Positions 26,501 to 34,312 of a DNA stretch of 64,000 bases are shown piece by piece. Numbering within the stretch: position 1 is the stretch's first letter; every line of letters starts with the position of its first letter. Origin of the DNA: Microbacterium maritypicum (GTDB lineage Bacteria; Actinomycetota; Actinomycetes; Actinomycetales; Microbacteriaceae); NCBI RefSeq assembly GCF_008868125.1, contig NZ_WAAQ01000002.1, positions 186,001-250,000 on the forward strand, written 5' to 3'. Below the pieces are notes generated by a model that was not told where the DNA came from, made no database searches, and was given only the letters and a program-made list of their open reading frames with translations. The position numbers and the translations under genes were made by a program.

Positions 26501-28698
26501 ACCAGCGCGGCTCGACGTCGTTCCTGGCTCCGGCATCCGGTGAGGTCACCGTCTCCATCGGTGCCGTCGCGGGTGACGCGAAGGTCCGCATCGACAATGC
26601 CCGCGTCTCGGCCGACACCACGGCGCCGTTCGCGGCCGGCACGGTGTACTCGAACGATTTCGAGGGCAACGAGGCCGGCTGGGGGCCGTTCGTGAAGGGC
26701 GACGCCAACGGCATCGACGACCCGCGCACGAGCATCTCGCGCCGGCACGACCCGTATGCGAGCAGCGACTGGCGCAACACCGCCAAGCCGTTCGATGCCG
26801 GCCCCCTCGCGGGGCTCGCGGTGGACACGACGCTCAACGGCGATCACTCGCTCATGTCGCACTCCGAGAACAACGGAGTCGTCTACCGCACCGACCCGAC
26901 GCTCGTTCCGCTGCAGGAGGGACACTCCTACCGCATCGGGTTCGACTACCAGGTCGGAGCGAGCGGTGCGTACCGCTGGCTGACCGGAACCGACGCGGTG
27001 TCTGGCGGCACGGTCACCTCGACCACGCTCAGCCGCACCGGGATCACGCAGGCGCTGGAGACGACGGAGTTCACGCAGGACGTGATCGTCGGATGCGGCG
27101 ACTACACCTGGGTGGGACTCGAGCGCGTCGGGGGACCGGACGTGGACTTCGTGTTGGACGACTTCACGGTCACCGACCTCGGCCCCACGACCGGCGGCAC
27201 TCCCTGCGCGACGGTGTCCGGCGAAGCGGGTGTGCTGAGCCCCGGTGCGCAGACCGCGTTCACGACCACCTTCACCAACAGCGAGTCCATCGCCGTCGAG
27301 AACATCGGCGTGCAGCTCGAGGTGCCGGAGGGCTACGCGGTCGAGGTCGCCGACGGCTCGTCGAACCTGTTCGGCGAGGTCGCGGCCGGCGACAGTGTGG
27401 AGACCACCTGGCTGGTCACCGCACCGGCCGCGGCAGCGGGAACGACCGTCGGCATCGGGATCGCCGCGACGTACCTCGCGGACTGCGATGTGCGCTCGGT
27501 CACCACCACCCAGGAGGTGTCGGTGTCCTCGCGAGCCCGCATCCCCAACTCGCAGATCTCCGTGACGGCGAGCTCCGAGGAGACGTCGGGTGAAGACGGT
27601 GCGGCCGCGAACATGCTCGACGGCAACGCCGGCACGTTCTGGCACAGTCGGTGGAGTTCGGCGGCGACGTCGTACCCGCACGTTGTGACGTTCGACCTCG
27701 GCGCCGCCGAGCAGGTCGACGGCATCTCGTACCTGCGCCGCGGTGCCAACCAGAACGGTCCGATCAAGGGCTACGAGGTCGCGGTGTCGACCGACGGACA
27801 GACGTACACCCCCGTCGCCTCGGGAGAGTGGAAGAACGCCGCCGAGTGGCAGGACGTGGACTTCGCGGAGACCACGGCCCGCTACATCCGGGTGACCGCC
27901 ACCTCGTCGATCTCGGGGACGCAGTTCGCGGCCGTCGCGGAGATGGCCGTGTACGGTTCGTCGGCCCCTCAGGACGGTCACGCACCCGAGACGCGTCCCG
28001 ACGACGACCTGAGCGACTGCAACCCGGTGATCGATCCGAAGCTCGGACTCGACGCCGACGCGGTGCGTGCCGGGGAGACGGTGGGCATGGCGCTCACGGG
28101 CTTCGGCCCGGGAACGACGGTGTCGGTCTGGCTCGACGATGTGAAGCTGACGGATGCCGCGGTCGACGCCAAGGGCGCGTTGACGACGCGTCTGCTGATC
28201 CCGGCGAACACGCAGCTCGGAGAGCACCGAGTGATCGTGCAGGATGCGGCGGGTGCGGAGCTGGCCAGCGCTTCGGTGAAGGTCGAGAAGGCGAAGCCGG
28301 GGAAAAAGGCGACCGTCACCCCCTCCATCGGATCTGTGGCGGCCGGGGCGACCCTGACCGTGCAGCTGAGCGGCTTCGAGCCCGACGCTCTGGTGCAGCT
28401 CTGGCTGCACTCCGAGCCGGTGCGCATCGGGGAGCTGACCATGTCTGCCGACGGTGAGGCCGTGGCGACCGTCACGATCCCCGCGGCGACACCCGCCGGT
28501 GCACACGCGCTCGTCGCGACCGACGCGCAGGGTGTCGAGCTGGCGCGCGGCGACCTCGCGGTCACTGCGGCGGCGGGAAGCGGCAACCTGGCGACCACCG
28601 GCGCGGAGGGGGCGATCTGGGCTGGTGCGGCTCTCGCGGCCCTGCTCGCGATGGGTCTCGGTCTGGGCCTCTGGCTGCGGAGGCGCCGCCACAGCTGA
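23521..28698 (+). CDS. GH101 endo-alpha-N-acetylgalactosaminidase, multidomain, sortase-anchored
   Basis: 1,725-residue surface enzyme that should release the core-1 disaccharide Gal-beta-1,3-GalNAc from Ser/Thr of mucin-type glycoproteins. A signal peptide (1-37) precedes an F5/8-type C domain (about 44-197), then a beta-sandwich and the GH101 catalytic barrel. GVYIDVYYSNGW supplies Asp630 as likely nucleophile, and EVATEWGD supplies Glu656 as likely acid/base, by analogy with the streptococcal enzyme. C-terminal parts are carbohydrate-binding-like and NEW3-like (about 1236-1330), a second F5/8 domain (about 1344-1480) and two Ig-like repeats. The end is LATTG (1690-1694), a membrane helix and RRRRHS, a class-E sortase signal. 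The GTG is preceded by GAGAGG. It is controlled by two LacI-type operators. Confidence 0.92.
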   Translation: MSKPSRPPRTAVALSSLLATALAFGGVLTQAPAAQAADLIPVPKADYRLHAVSSESDPYPAPPSLDGTALGAFDGDFATQWTSRYSANAPFPHWIVVDLQRSLSVKALDYSVKRGQGVAAKTVEVYVSDDPDVARNSPAEGGWGAASGTATLHAPTANDEKQRITLDTAKDGRYVALLVIDAQGTTGGGAGEIEILSDEQLPPIVTEPEIPDTDETVEIADGGTTAVVSTEFPRITGYRVGSESIAGQRSSAKTWSVNGTAYASQTTSTPSATGIDYVSTLTGIDVTVRSSIRVAKDGTVGFEVTAVEGTATVTTLGLPDNAFLSASAADAGSVLDRTVISPDSTKNADEHIAVNASTATGQKGAAFAFLGNGALVGSVITNATTQASGGTPSWNTRLTTRVTEAAGRTAEIGSSAWLIHPTTAVDSRVTTYALPKVTVLLAADRNADARVDWQDAAIRYREVDTPRLGADRVAERVVSRIPFNFASSATNYFDLVLDNTKRIANQTDGLGQWVLNKGYGSEGHDSANTDYGGNYNERAGGLSDLNNLVDEGAKLNADMSVHVNATEMYPQANAFDSAILDGTPPYKPGWNWLDQSYYINQQTDLGTGRVLDRFQQLRDEVPGLSGVYIDVYYSNGWVAEELADELNGMDLEVATEWGDKFVDSTVWSHWPNDLAYGGKDNKGINSTMVRFIQNGQTDVWNDDALLGQQRLIDAEGWVGNRNWDGFVDNIWKQSLPTKFLQHFDLLTYEAGAAATLTDDVAVRMDGSTRVITMDGATVLRGDSYLLPWQSLESNEDSGSPVDADKMYFYSASGGDKTFGLTEAFLGNTAFDVFELGDQGRVKIGTVNAAGGELTLSAEKGTAYVVVPQGGAQRAAVEYRDAGLDDPGFNSGSLDVWNPQGDVTIERTDLGSAKNDSRGDNIAVLGASASSISQTVTGLTPGQRYAFSAQVQIDPTATRDVSVSVDTGSGAVTRTWNLSPTYNYMRADSKAGQYYQRGSTSFLAPASGEVTVSIGAVAGDAKVRIDNARVSADTTAPFAAGTVYSNDFEGNEAGWGPFVKGDANGIDDPRTSISRRHDPYASSDWRNTAKPFDAGPLAGLAVDTTLNGDHSLMSHSENNGVVYRTDPTLVPLQEGHSYRIGFDYQVGASGAYRWLTGTDAVSGGTVTSTTLSRTGITQALETTEFTQDVIVGCGDYTWVGLERVGGPDVDFVLDDFTVTDLGPTTGGTPCATVSGEAGVLSPGAQTAFTTTFTNSESIAVENIGVQLEVPEGYAVEVADGSSNLFGEVAAGDSVETTWLVTAPAAAAGTTVGIGIAATYLADCDVRSVTTTQEVSVSSRARIPNSQISVTASSEETSGEDGAAANMLDGNAGTFWHSRWSSAATSYPHVVTFDLGAAEQVDGISYLRRGANQNGPIKGYEVAVSTDGQTYTPVASGEWKNAAEWQDVDFAETTARYIRVTATSSISGTQFAAVAEMAVYGSSAPQDGHAPETRPDDDLSDCNPVIDPKLGLDADAVRAGETVGMALTGFGPGTTVSVWLDDVKLTDAAVDAKGALTTRLLIPANTQLGEHRVIVQDAAGAELASASVKVEKAKPGKKATVTPSIGSVAAGATLTVQLSGFEPDALVQLWLHSEPVRIGELTMSADGEAVATVTIPAATPAGAHALVATDAQGVELARGDLAVTAAAGSGNLATTGAEGAIWAGAALAALLAMGLGLGLWLRRRRHS

Positions 28699-28707
28699 TC
28701 CGCTGAT

Positions 28708-28746
28708 GCAGAACGGCCCGGAGGGGAATCCTCCGGGCCGTTCTGC
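28708..28746 (+). terminator. Strong intrinsic terminator after the GH101 gene
   Basis: Perfect 17-bp stem (gcagaacggcccggagg and complement) with a five-base loop, 9 bases after the stop. Confidence 0.9.
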
Positions 28747-28884
28747 TGCACGCGCGGACGCGGCTTCCTGCACGACAGGGCCCGGTATCGGGTTCTCCCG
28801 ATTCTCCGGTGCGCCACCCCCGTGCCGTGCGGCGAGAACACGCGAGGAATCAAGATGGTCCCCATAGCCGAACGAGAGGAACGC

Positions 28885-29133
28885 ATGCATACTGAAAGCA
28901 TGCCCAACGTGCTGATCCGTGACCTCGATCCGACGATCCACTCGGTCCTCGCGGCACGCGCGGAAGCACGGGGGCAGTCGCTGCAGCAGTACCTGACATC
29001 TGAGCTGGCGCTCCTCGCGTCCCGCCCCACCGTTCCTGAACTCTTGGGCGCTCTCGCGGAGAGACCTGCTGCACCGGTCATCTCGCCGGAGGCGATCGTC
29101 GCGGCGATCAGAGAGGGGCGAGACGACCGATGA
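28885..29133 (+). CDS. vapB: VapB/FitA-type antitoxin
   Basis: 82-residue antitoxin with an N-terminal ribbon-helix-helix (PNVLIRDLDPTIHSVLAARAEARGQSLQQYLTSELALLA), the FitA-like form. A C-terminal tail (ISPEAIVAAIREGRDDR) would plug the toxin active site. The ATG at 28885 was chosen because AGAGGA sits four bases upstream; a second ATG at 28900 would give MPNVLIRD. It overlaps the toxin start by four bases (ATGA). An imperfect repeat of gcatgc around 28883-28903 may be part of the autoregulatory operator. Confidence 0.88.
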   Translation: MHTESMPNVLIRDLDPTIHSVLAARAEARGQSLQQYLTSELALLASRPTVPELLGALAERPAAPVISPEAIVAAIREGRDDR

Positions 29134-29528
29134 TCGTCGTCGACGCCTCCGTCGTGGTCGACGCGCTCTGCAACGTCGGTTCGAGCTCTTCACTTCACCG
29201 GCGACTGGCCGATGAGGTGCTGCTCGCTCCCGATCTGCTTCCCGTCGAGGTGGCATCCGCGTTGCGCGGCTTGAACCGTGGAGGCGAGCTGACCGATGAC
29301 GCGCTCGAGACCGCCGCCGTCGACCTCTCGCGGCTGCAGGTCGAGCTGTACCCCACGCTGCCCCTCATCCCGCGCATTCTGGCGCTCCGCCAGAACGTGA
29401 CGGCCTACGACGCGGCCTATGTCGCGCTCGCAAGCGTGTTCGGTTGCCCGTTGGTCACGCACGACCGAAGGCTCGCGCGCGCGGCCTCCGGTCATTGCGT
29501 TGTCGAGGTGCCAGGGGACTCCGGTTGA
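29130..29528 (+). CDS. vapC: VapC-type PIN-domain ribonuclease toxin
   Basis: 132-residue PIN-domain RNase, usually cleaving tRNA or rRNA when its antitoxin is lost. All four acidic metal ligands are present: Asp5 (VVDAS), Glu40 (LPVEVASAL), Asp94 (TAYDAAYVALA) and Asp112 (VTHDRRLA). The gene therefore looks active. It is translationally coupled to vapB. It ends five bases from the convergent stop of the sugar-permease gene, so the pair is wedged tightly inside the glycan locus. Confidence 0.92.
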   Translation: MIVVDASVVVDALCNVGSSSSLHRRLADEVLLAPDLLPVEVASALRGLNRGGELTDDALETAAVDLSRLQVELYPTLPLIPRILALRQNVTAYDAAYVALASVFGCPLVTHDRRLARAASGHCVVEVPGDSG

Positions 29529-29532
29529 AGGG

Positions 29533-30453
29533 TCAGCCCTTCACTGCGCCGGCGGCGAGGCCGGAGCGCCAGTACTTCTGCAGGGCGAAGAACAGCAGCA
29601 CGAGCGGGATCACTCCGAGCAGCGCGCCCAGCATGACCGCGCCCTTGTCGGGGGCGAAGTAGCTCACCATGCCGTAGAGGCCGAGGGTCACGGGCTTCAG
29701 ATCCTGACTCGAGATCATCATGAGCGGCAGCAGGAAGTTGTTCCACGTGGCCACGAAGATGAACAGGAAGATCGTCACCATCGCCGGACCCAGCAGGCGC
29801 ATCACGATCGTGAAGAAGATGCGCGCCTCGCCGGCGCCGTCGATGCGGGCGGCCTCGAGCAGTTCGGTCGGCACCGATGATTGCGCGTAGACCATGCCGA
29901 GGAAGACGCCGAACGGCGATACCGCCGACGGGATGATGATCGCCCAGACGGTGTTGGTCAGTCCGAGGGCCTGGAACTCGATGTACAGCGGGACGGTCAG
30001 CAGCGCCACGGGGAGCAGCAGCCCCGCCATGATCACGCCCACGGCGATGCGCTTGCCGGGGAACGCGAACTTCGCGATCGCGTAGCCGGCCATCACGGCG
30101 AACAGGGTGCCGATGACGCCTGCGCTCACGGAGTACAGCATCGAGTTGCCCACCCAGCGCCAGAACAGTCCCTGCGTCCAGCTCATCAGGCTGTCGTAGT
30201 TGGTGTCGAGGTTCCAGCCGGCGAACCAGAAGCCGAAGGTCGAGGTGAGGTCGGTGTTGTTCTTCGTCGAGGCGACGATGAGCCAGTACACCGGCACCAG
30301 GAAGTACAGCGTGGCGATGACGAGCGCGATGATGCCGAACGCACGCGCGAGCGGGGTGGGCGCGATCGAGGGCGGTGGGGCATCCACATCGCGCGGACGG
30401 CGAGGGCGTCGACGTGTGGATGCTTCGGTGGTGATGAGGCGCGTGGTGGTCAT
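29533..30453 (-). CDS. Sugar ABC transporter permease (MalG type)
   Basis: 306-residue inner-membrane permease with about six helices. The coupling loop EAARIDGAGEARIFFTIVMRLLGPAMVT is the EAA motif of carbohydrate uptake permeases. The N-terminus is Arg/Pro-rich and cytoplasmic (STRRRPRRPRDVDAPPPS). The ATG overlaps the stop of the partner permease (ATGA). It is the third gene of a minus-strand operon with a binding lipoprotein and a MalF-type partner. No ATPase is encoded here, so a shared MsiK-like ATPase elsewhere is expected. Confidence 0.93.
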   Translation of the reverse strand: MTTTRLITTEASTRRRPRRPRDVDAPPPSIAPTPLARAFGIIALVIATLYFLVPVYWLIVASTKNNTDLTSTFGFWFAGWNLDTNYDSLMSWTQGLFWRWVGNSMLYSVSAGVIGTLFAVMAGYAIAKFAFPGKRIAVGVIMAGLLLPVALLTVPLYIEFQALGLTNTVWAIIIPSAVSPFGVFLGMVYAQSSVPTELLEAARIDGAGEARIFFTIVMRLLGPAMVTIFLFIFVATWNNFLLPLMMISSQDLKPVTLGLYGMVSYFAPDKGAVMLGALLGVIPLVLLFFALQKYWRSGLAAGAVKG

Positions 30454-31427
30454 GCGTCGCCCTTCCGGCGCTGCAGCAGCGCGTACACGATCGCGAGCAC
30501 ACCCGCGATCAGAGCCATGAGCAGCGAGTAGGCCGATGCCGGACCGCTGCCGGACGGTGAGATCTCGCCCATCATCGTGTTGTAGGTGAGCATCATGGGG
30601 GTGAAGTCCTTGCCCATCCACGAGTTCGCGGCTTGCAGCACCACCGGCTCGTTGAACAGCTGGATGGTGCCGATGATCGACAGCAGCACCGCCAGGAGTG
30701 CGGCTCCCCGCACCAGCGGCACCTTGATGCGCATCGAGATCTGGAAGCCGGAGGCGCCGTCGAGGCGGGCTGCTTCATACAGATCGCGCGGAACGGCCTG
30801 CAACGCCGACAGGAAGATGAGCATGTTGTAGCCCGTGTACGTCCAGGTCGTCATATTCGCCATCGAGAACAGGATCGTGCCCGGCGCCATGAAGTCGGTG
30901 CCTTCGGGGAGGAACGGCAGGAAGGGCGACACCTCCGGTGTGTACAGATAGAGCCACATCATCGCCGCGATGATGCCGGGAACCGCGTACGGGAGGAAGA
31001 AGGAGAGGCGGAACAGCGTCGGGCGACGCACGATGAACGAGTCCAGCAGCAACGCGAGTCCGAGGGCGACGAGGATCATCACGGGGATCTGCAGCGCCGC
31101 GTAGAGGACCACGCGCCCCATGCCGGTCCAGAAGGCTCCGTTGGTCGCGGCGGTGACGAAGTTCTCGAGCCCGACGAACGTGTCGACGAGCTCGCCGCCG
31201 CCGTAGAGTCCATCCCCTGCCGGCACCTGCGCGAAGAACGACGAGCGGATCGAGACGATGATCGGCACCAGGAAGACCAGCACGAACAGCACGGCGAACG
31301 GCGTCATGAACAGCCATCCCGTGAGGCCTTCGCGTCGGGTCCCGAACCGGCGCCGGCGGGTGGGGCCCGCGGGTATGCGCGCTGTCGGCGCCGGTGCCGC
31401 ACCTCGCGTTTCGGTCACTGTGACCAT
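30450..31427 (-). CDS. Sugar ABC transporter permease (MalF type)
   Basis: 325-residue permease partner. The first helix is GWLFMTPFAVLFVLVFLVPIIVSI, and the EAA loop is YEAARLDGASGFQISMRIKVPLVRGAALL. The ATG giving MVTVTETRG was chosen; the longer frame starts in the intercistronic hairpin. It lies 90 bases after the binding-protein gene, separated by a hairpin that may reduce permease output relative to the binding protein. The cargo is probably the disaccharide released by the GH101 enzyme (inference from shared operator). Confidence 0.93.
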   Translation of the reverse strand: MVTVTETRGAAPAPTARIPAGPTRRRRFGTRREGLTGWLFMTPFAVLFVLVFLVPIIVSIRSSFFAQVPAGDGLYGGGELVDTFVGLENFVTAATNGAFWTGMGRVVLYAALQIPVMILVALGLALLLDSFIVRRPTLFRLSFFLPYAVPGIIAAMMWLYLYTPEVSPFLPFLPEGTDFMAPGTILFSMANMTTWTYTGYNMLIFLSALQAVPRDLYEAARLDGASGFQISMRIKVPLVRGAALLAVLLSIIGTIQLFNEPVVLQAANSWMGKDFTPMMLTYNTMMGEISPSGSGPASAYSLLMALIAGVLAIVYALLQRRKGDA

Positions 31428-31450
31428 GGTGTCGCCTCTCGATGTCAAGA

Positions 31451-31490
31451 CGACGGCGGAGTGCACGATTGCGCGTGCACTCCGCCGTCG
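31451..31490 (-). terminator. Intercistronic hairpin between binding-protein and permease genes
   Basis: 16-bp perfect arms (cgacggcggagtgcac and complement) with an eight-base loop. In binding-protein ABC operons such hairpins usually stabilise the first message or partly terminate, giving excess binding protein. Confidence 0.75.
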
Positions 31491-31517
31491 ATCATCCGAT
31501 GATGCCTTCTCGTCGAC

Positions 31518-32831
31518 TCACTCCGCGACCGGGAGGCCGAGGTCCTTCAGCGAGGACACCGCGGTGTCCTGAGCCGTGGTGAAGATGTCGGCGACCGATG
31601 CGGTGCCGGCGACGGCTGCCGCGGCGGTCTCGTTCATCTTCGACAGCGTCGAGAAGCCCGGTGCATACGGGAAGTCGGGGTTCAGATCTCCGGTCGCGGT
31701 GGCGAGCTCGGCGAGCACATCCTGGCCGCCGAACTGACGCAGCATCTTCTCGGGGGTCTCCACTTCGCCCTTGGCGGCGACGACGAGGCCCTGCGACGCG
31801 AGGTCGTCGACCTGCGTGTTGAACCAGTCGTTGAACTCCATGGCCTCGGCGGGGTGCTCGCACCCCTTCATCACCGAGACGCCGGAGCCCCCGTCGGGGC
31901 CGCTCATGGCGCCTGCGCCGAAGTCGGGGAGCTGGGCGACGCGCCACTGCCCCTCGGCCGGCGTGCCGTCGAGCGAGTCGAGGAGGAACCCGGCTTCCCA
32001 CGCGGCCCCGATGTGGCCGATGAGGCTGCCGTCGTTGAGCGCGGCGGTGAAGCCCTCGCCCCACCGCTCGGTCGCGAGGGTCTGCTTGCCGTCGAGGACG
32101 CCTTGCCAGAACGCGGCGACGCGCTCGGAGCCTGCTCCCTCGGCGTCGACCTTCCACTCGTCGCCGGCGGTGGTGAACCAGGTGTCGCCCGCCGCGGCCG
32201 ACTGGGCGGAGAGCCAGTTCTGCGCCTCGTCGGGCGTGAAGGCCGTGACGTACTTGCCGGCGGCTGCGGCCGTGGCGGAGTCAGCCGTCAGGTCGTCGAG
32301 CGTCTTCGGTGCGTCGAGGCCCAGCGCCTGGAACTCGGCTTCATTGTAGAAGTAGACGAGGGGGCCGGTGTCCTGCGGGAGGCCCACGATGGCGTCGCCG
32401 ACCTTCATGCCGCTGAAGGCTCCGGCGGAGTAGTTGTCCTCGTACTTCTTGGCCTCATCGGCGACGTCCTGCAGCAGTCCCTTCACGAACAGCTGCGGCA
32501 CCTCCGAGTAGCCGGTCTGTGCGAGGCAGGGCCCGTTGCCGGCCTTCACGTCGGTCTCGAGCTTGAGGATCATGTCGCTCGACTTGCCGTCGAACTTCGT
32601 CGCCTTCACCTGGATGTCGGGGTGCTCGGCGTTCCAGCGGTCGACGATCTCGGACGCCGGCGTCATGCCCTCGCCGTCGGGGAGACGGTGCAGGTACTCG
32701 ATCGTGATGGGTTCGCCGCTGGCGCCGCTGTCACCGGAATCGCCGGATGAGCAGGCGGCGAGGCCGAAGGCCGACACCGCGCCGACCGCGACGATCGCGG
32801 CAGTGCGGGTGAAGCGAGGGGTGATTGCCAT
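31518..32831 (-). CDS. Sugar-binding lipoprotein of the O-glycan locus ABC transporter
   Basis: 437-residue extracellular binding lipoprotein. The signal ends in a lipobox (FGLAAC) followed by a Ser/Gly/Asp spacer. The fold is family-1 (MalE-like), with PITIEYLHRLPDGEGMTPASEIVDRWNAEHPDIQV and NGPCLAQTGYSEVPQLFVKGLLQDV. A good AAGAGGAGAA ribosome site precedes the ATG. It is the first gene of the operon, with a LacI-type operator about 100 bases upstream. The sequence alone does not fix the ligand; galacto-N-biose or another mucin-derived sugar is inferred from neighbours. Confidence 0.93.
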   Translation of the reverse strand: MAITPRFTRTAAIVAVGAVSAFGLAACSSGDSGDSGASGEPITIEYLHRLPDGEGMTPASEIVDRWNAEHPDIQVKATKFDGKSSDMILKLETDVKAGNGPCLAQTGYSEVPQLFVKGLLQDVADEAKKYEDNYSAGAFSGMKVGDAIVGLPQDTGPLVYFYNEAEFQALGLDAPKTLDDLTADSATAAAAGKYVTAFTPDEAQNWLSAQSAAAGDTWFTTAGDEWKVDAEGAGSERVAAFWQGVLDGKQTLATERWGEGFTAALNDGSLIGHIGAAWEAGFLLDSLDGTPAEGQWRVAQLPDFGAGAMSGPDGGSGVSVMKGCEHPAEAMEFNDWFNTQVDDLASQGLVVAAKGEVETPEKMLRQFGGQDVLAELATATGDLNPDFPYAPGFSTLSKMNETAAAAVAGTASVADIFTTAQDTAVSSLKDLGLPVAE

Positions 32832-32927
32832 GCTGTTCTCCTCTTTGAGGTCATGTTCCTGCGGATCGCCCTGGGCGGGGGAGTGACGCCGAGGCGCCGT
32901 CGATCACATGCACATCAAATCAGAAAA

Positions 32928-32941
32928 TGTTTGCGCTCACA
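32928..32941 (-). promoter_or_regulatory. LacI-type operator upstream of the ABC operon
   Basis: tgtttgcgctcaca on the plus strand, reverse complement tgtgagcgcaaaca. It matches the operators of the GH35 and GH101 genes and overlaps a possible minus-strand -35 hexamer TTGTGA (32937-32942). Confidence 0.75.
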
Positions 32942-33020
32942 ACCCCGGGATGATCACAACACAGCCGCACTCGTGCCGCTGAAAGGGAGCGCTGACATAC
33001 CTCGTCGAGGCACTCGAGGA

Positions 33021-33848
33021 TCACGCCAGGTGCGCGCGGACCTCGTCACCGACGTGGATCACTCCGCCGCCGGGGGTCGAGCCGTCATCCGACGGCGTCC
33101 AGCCGGGCAGCAGCAGGCGTCCGAGGGTCGGTTCCTGCTGCGCGAGCGCTCCCGTGAGAGTGGTGAGCACCTTCGCGTCGCGCACGCCGGTGTCGGGATT
33201 CGCATGGGTCGCGAGGCAGCGCACGATGGGACCGGCGGTCTGGAAGGTGAGATCGCCGATGCACACCTCGCCGGTCCACGCGAGCTCCTGCCACGCAGCG
33301 GCGTCGTCGATCACGATGTTCGAGCGGAAGCGCCGGTCGTCGATGCCCATCCCGAGCGCTTCTCCCAGTGCGCGGACGCTGCCTCGGCCATGCACCGAGA
33401 CGTAGCCGCGCGCGCGGTCGTGGAAGCGAGGCGTCTGCCCGTCGCCGACGAGCACCAGCGGGAGCCGGCCTGGCCGACGAAGGCGGCGCCCCTCCGGGGT
33501 CGCGAGGACGAACTCGGAGAGAGCATCCGCGAGATCGCGCCGTCCCTGTGCGTCGAGGTCGGCCTCCACGAGAGTCGCGCCGGCGTGCTCGATGCGGATG
33601 CGCCGCGTCTCGTCGTCATAGCGGGTGTGCAGCGCGGCGAGACCGGGGAAGTCCTGCAGGGCGAGTCCCTTGGCCTTGGGCCAGTGATCGACGCCGTCGC
33701 GGTGCTCCGGCTCAGCGGCATCCGCGAATCGGAACGCCAGCACGCGGTCGCCGGCGACTCTGCCGTCGGGGTGCACGGTCAGGGAGTCGCGGTGCTCGGG
33801 AGTGAGCCCCTTGATCGGGTGGCGATAGAGGGAGACGACGCGTGCCAT
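33021..33848 (-). CDS. MOSC-domain protein
   Basis: 275-residue protein with the MOSC N-terminal beta-barrel (MARVVSLYRHPIKGLTPEHRDSLTV) and the MOSC core. The conserved Cys is in GPIVRCLATHANPDTG. The family carries or transfers sulfur in molybdenum-cofactor chemistry or reduces N-hydroxylated compounds, as in YcbX/mARC. No partner is seen nearby. It lies downstream of DUF3073 on the same strand, with a hairpin between them, so it probably has its own promoter. Confidence 0.88.
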   Translation of the reverse strand: MARVVSLYRHPIKGLTPEHRDSLTVHPDGRVAGDRVLAFRFADAAEPEHRDGVDHWPKAKGLALQDFPGLAALHTRYDDETRRIRIEHAGATLVEADLDAQGRRDLADALSEFVLATPEGRRLRRPGRLPLVLVGDGQTPRFHDRARGYVSVHGRGSVRALGEALGMGIDDRRFRSNIVIDDAAAWQELAWTGEVCIGDLTFQTAGPIVRCLATHANPDTGVRDAKVLTTLTGALAQQEPTLGRLLLPGWTPSDDGSTPGGGVIHVGDEVRAHLA

Positions 33849-33896
33849 GAGGAGATCCTCTCAGCTGCCGAACCCCGCGCACGACGAATGAAGCAC

Positions 33897-33959
33897 TGGT
33901 GCCGAGATTGTCTCCTCGGCACCAGGCCACGACGAAACACCCGCACCACGTGCGGGTGT
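33897..33959 (-). terminator. Two adjacent hairpins after the DUF3073 gene
   Basis: The first, as the DUF3073 transcript would meet it, has acacccgca/tgcgggtgt arms (33937-33959). The second has tggtgccgag/ctcggcacca arms (33897-33924) with an eight-base loop. Together they should end the DUF3073 transcript before the MOSC gene. Confidence 0.6.
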
Positions 33960-33976
33960 GACGAACAGAGGGGCGG

Positions 33977-34162
33977 TCAGGCCTTCTCTAGTTCGTCCTC
34001 GTCTTCGTCGGCATAGTCATCGGCCCACTTGTCGACATATGCGTCTTCGTCGGTCGGGTGAGCCAACTCGCGCTCGAGAGCGGAGTAGTTCACCGACGGA
34101 CTGTACGCCTTGAGTTCGCGGGCGATCTTGGTGTGTTTCGCCTTCTGACGGCCACGGCCCAT
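33977..34162 (-). CDS. DUF3073 protein
   Basis: 61-residue small protein, MGRGRQKAKHTKIARELKAYSPSVNY then an acidic tail (DDYADEDEDELEKA). This is the DUF3073 family, widespread in actinobacteria and of unknown function. The basic N-terminus and acidic C-terminus suggest a nucleic-acid or ribosome-associated role (inference). The ATG at MGRGRQ was chosen because the conserved family sequence starts there. From memory, relatives often lie beside purM; here the distance is about 15 kb. Confidence 0.9.
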   Translation of the reverse strand: MGRGRQKAKHTKIARELKAYSPSVNYSALERELAHPTDEDAYVDKWADDYADEDEDELEKA

Positions 34163-34312
34163 GCGCGAGACCCCCTCACGAGTTAAGCGGCGGGTTTGAA
34201 GGCCCGCGGCATTTTTCACGACACCGGTCTAAAGCCGGTAAGAGTAGCATTCAGAATAGCACGCGGGTAAGACCCTCTGGCCGACGCCAGGCAGGTGAAG
34301 GGAACGATCTCC

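Noticed and set aside
23461..29256. A 1,931-codon open frame on the minus strand opposite the GH101 gene
   Set aside because: Its product is Arg-rich with no domain signal. It is the antisense shadow of a high-GC coding region; the plus-strand GH101 frame has clear motifs, a signal peptide and an anchor.
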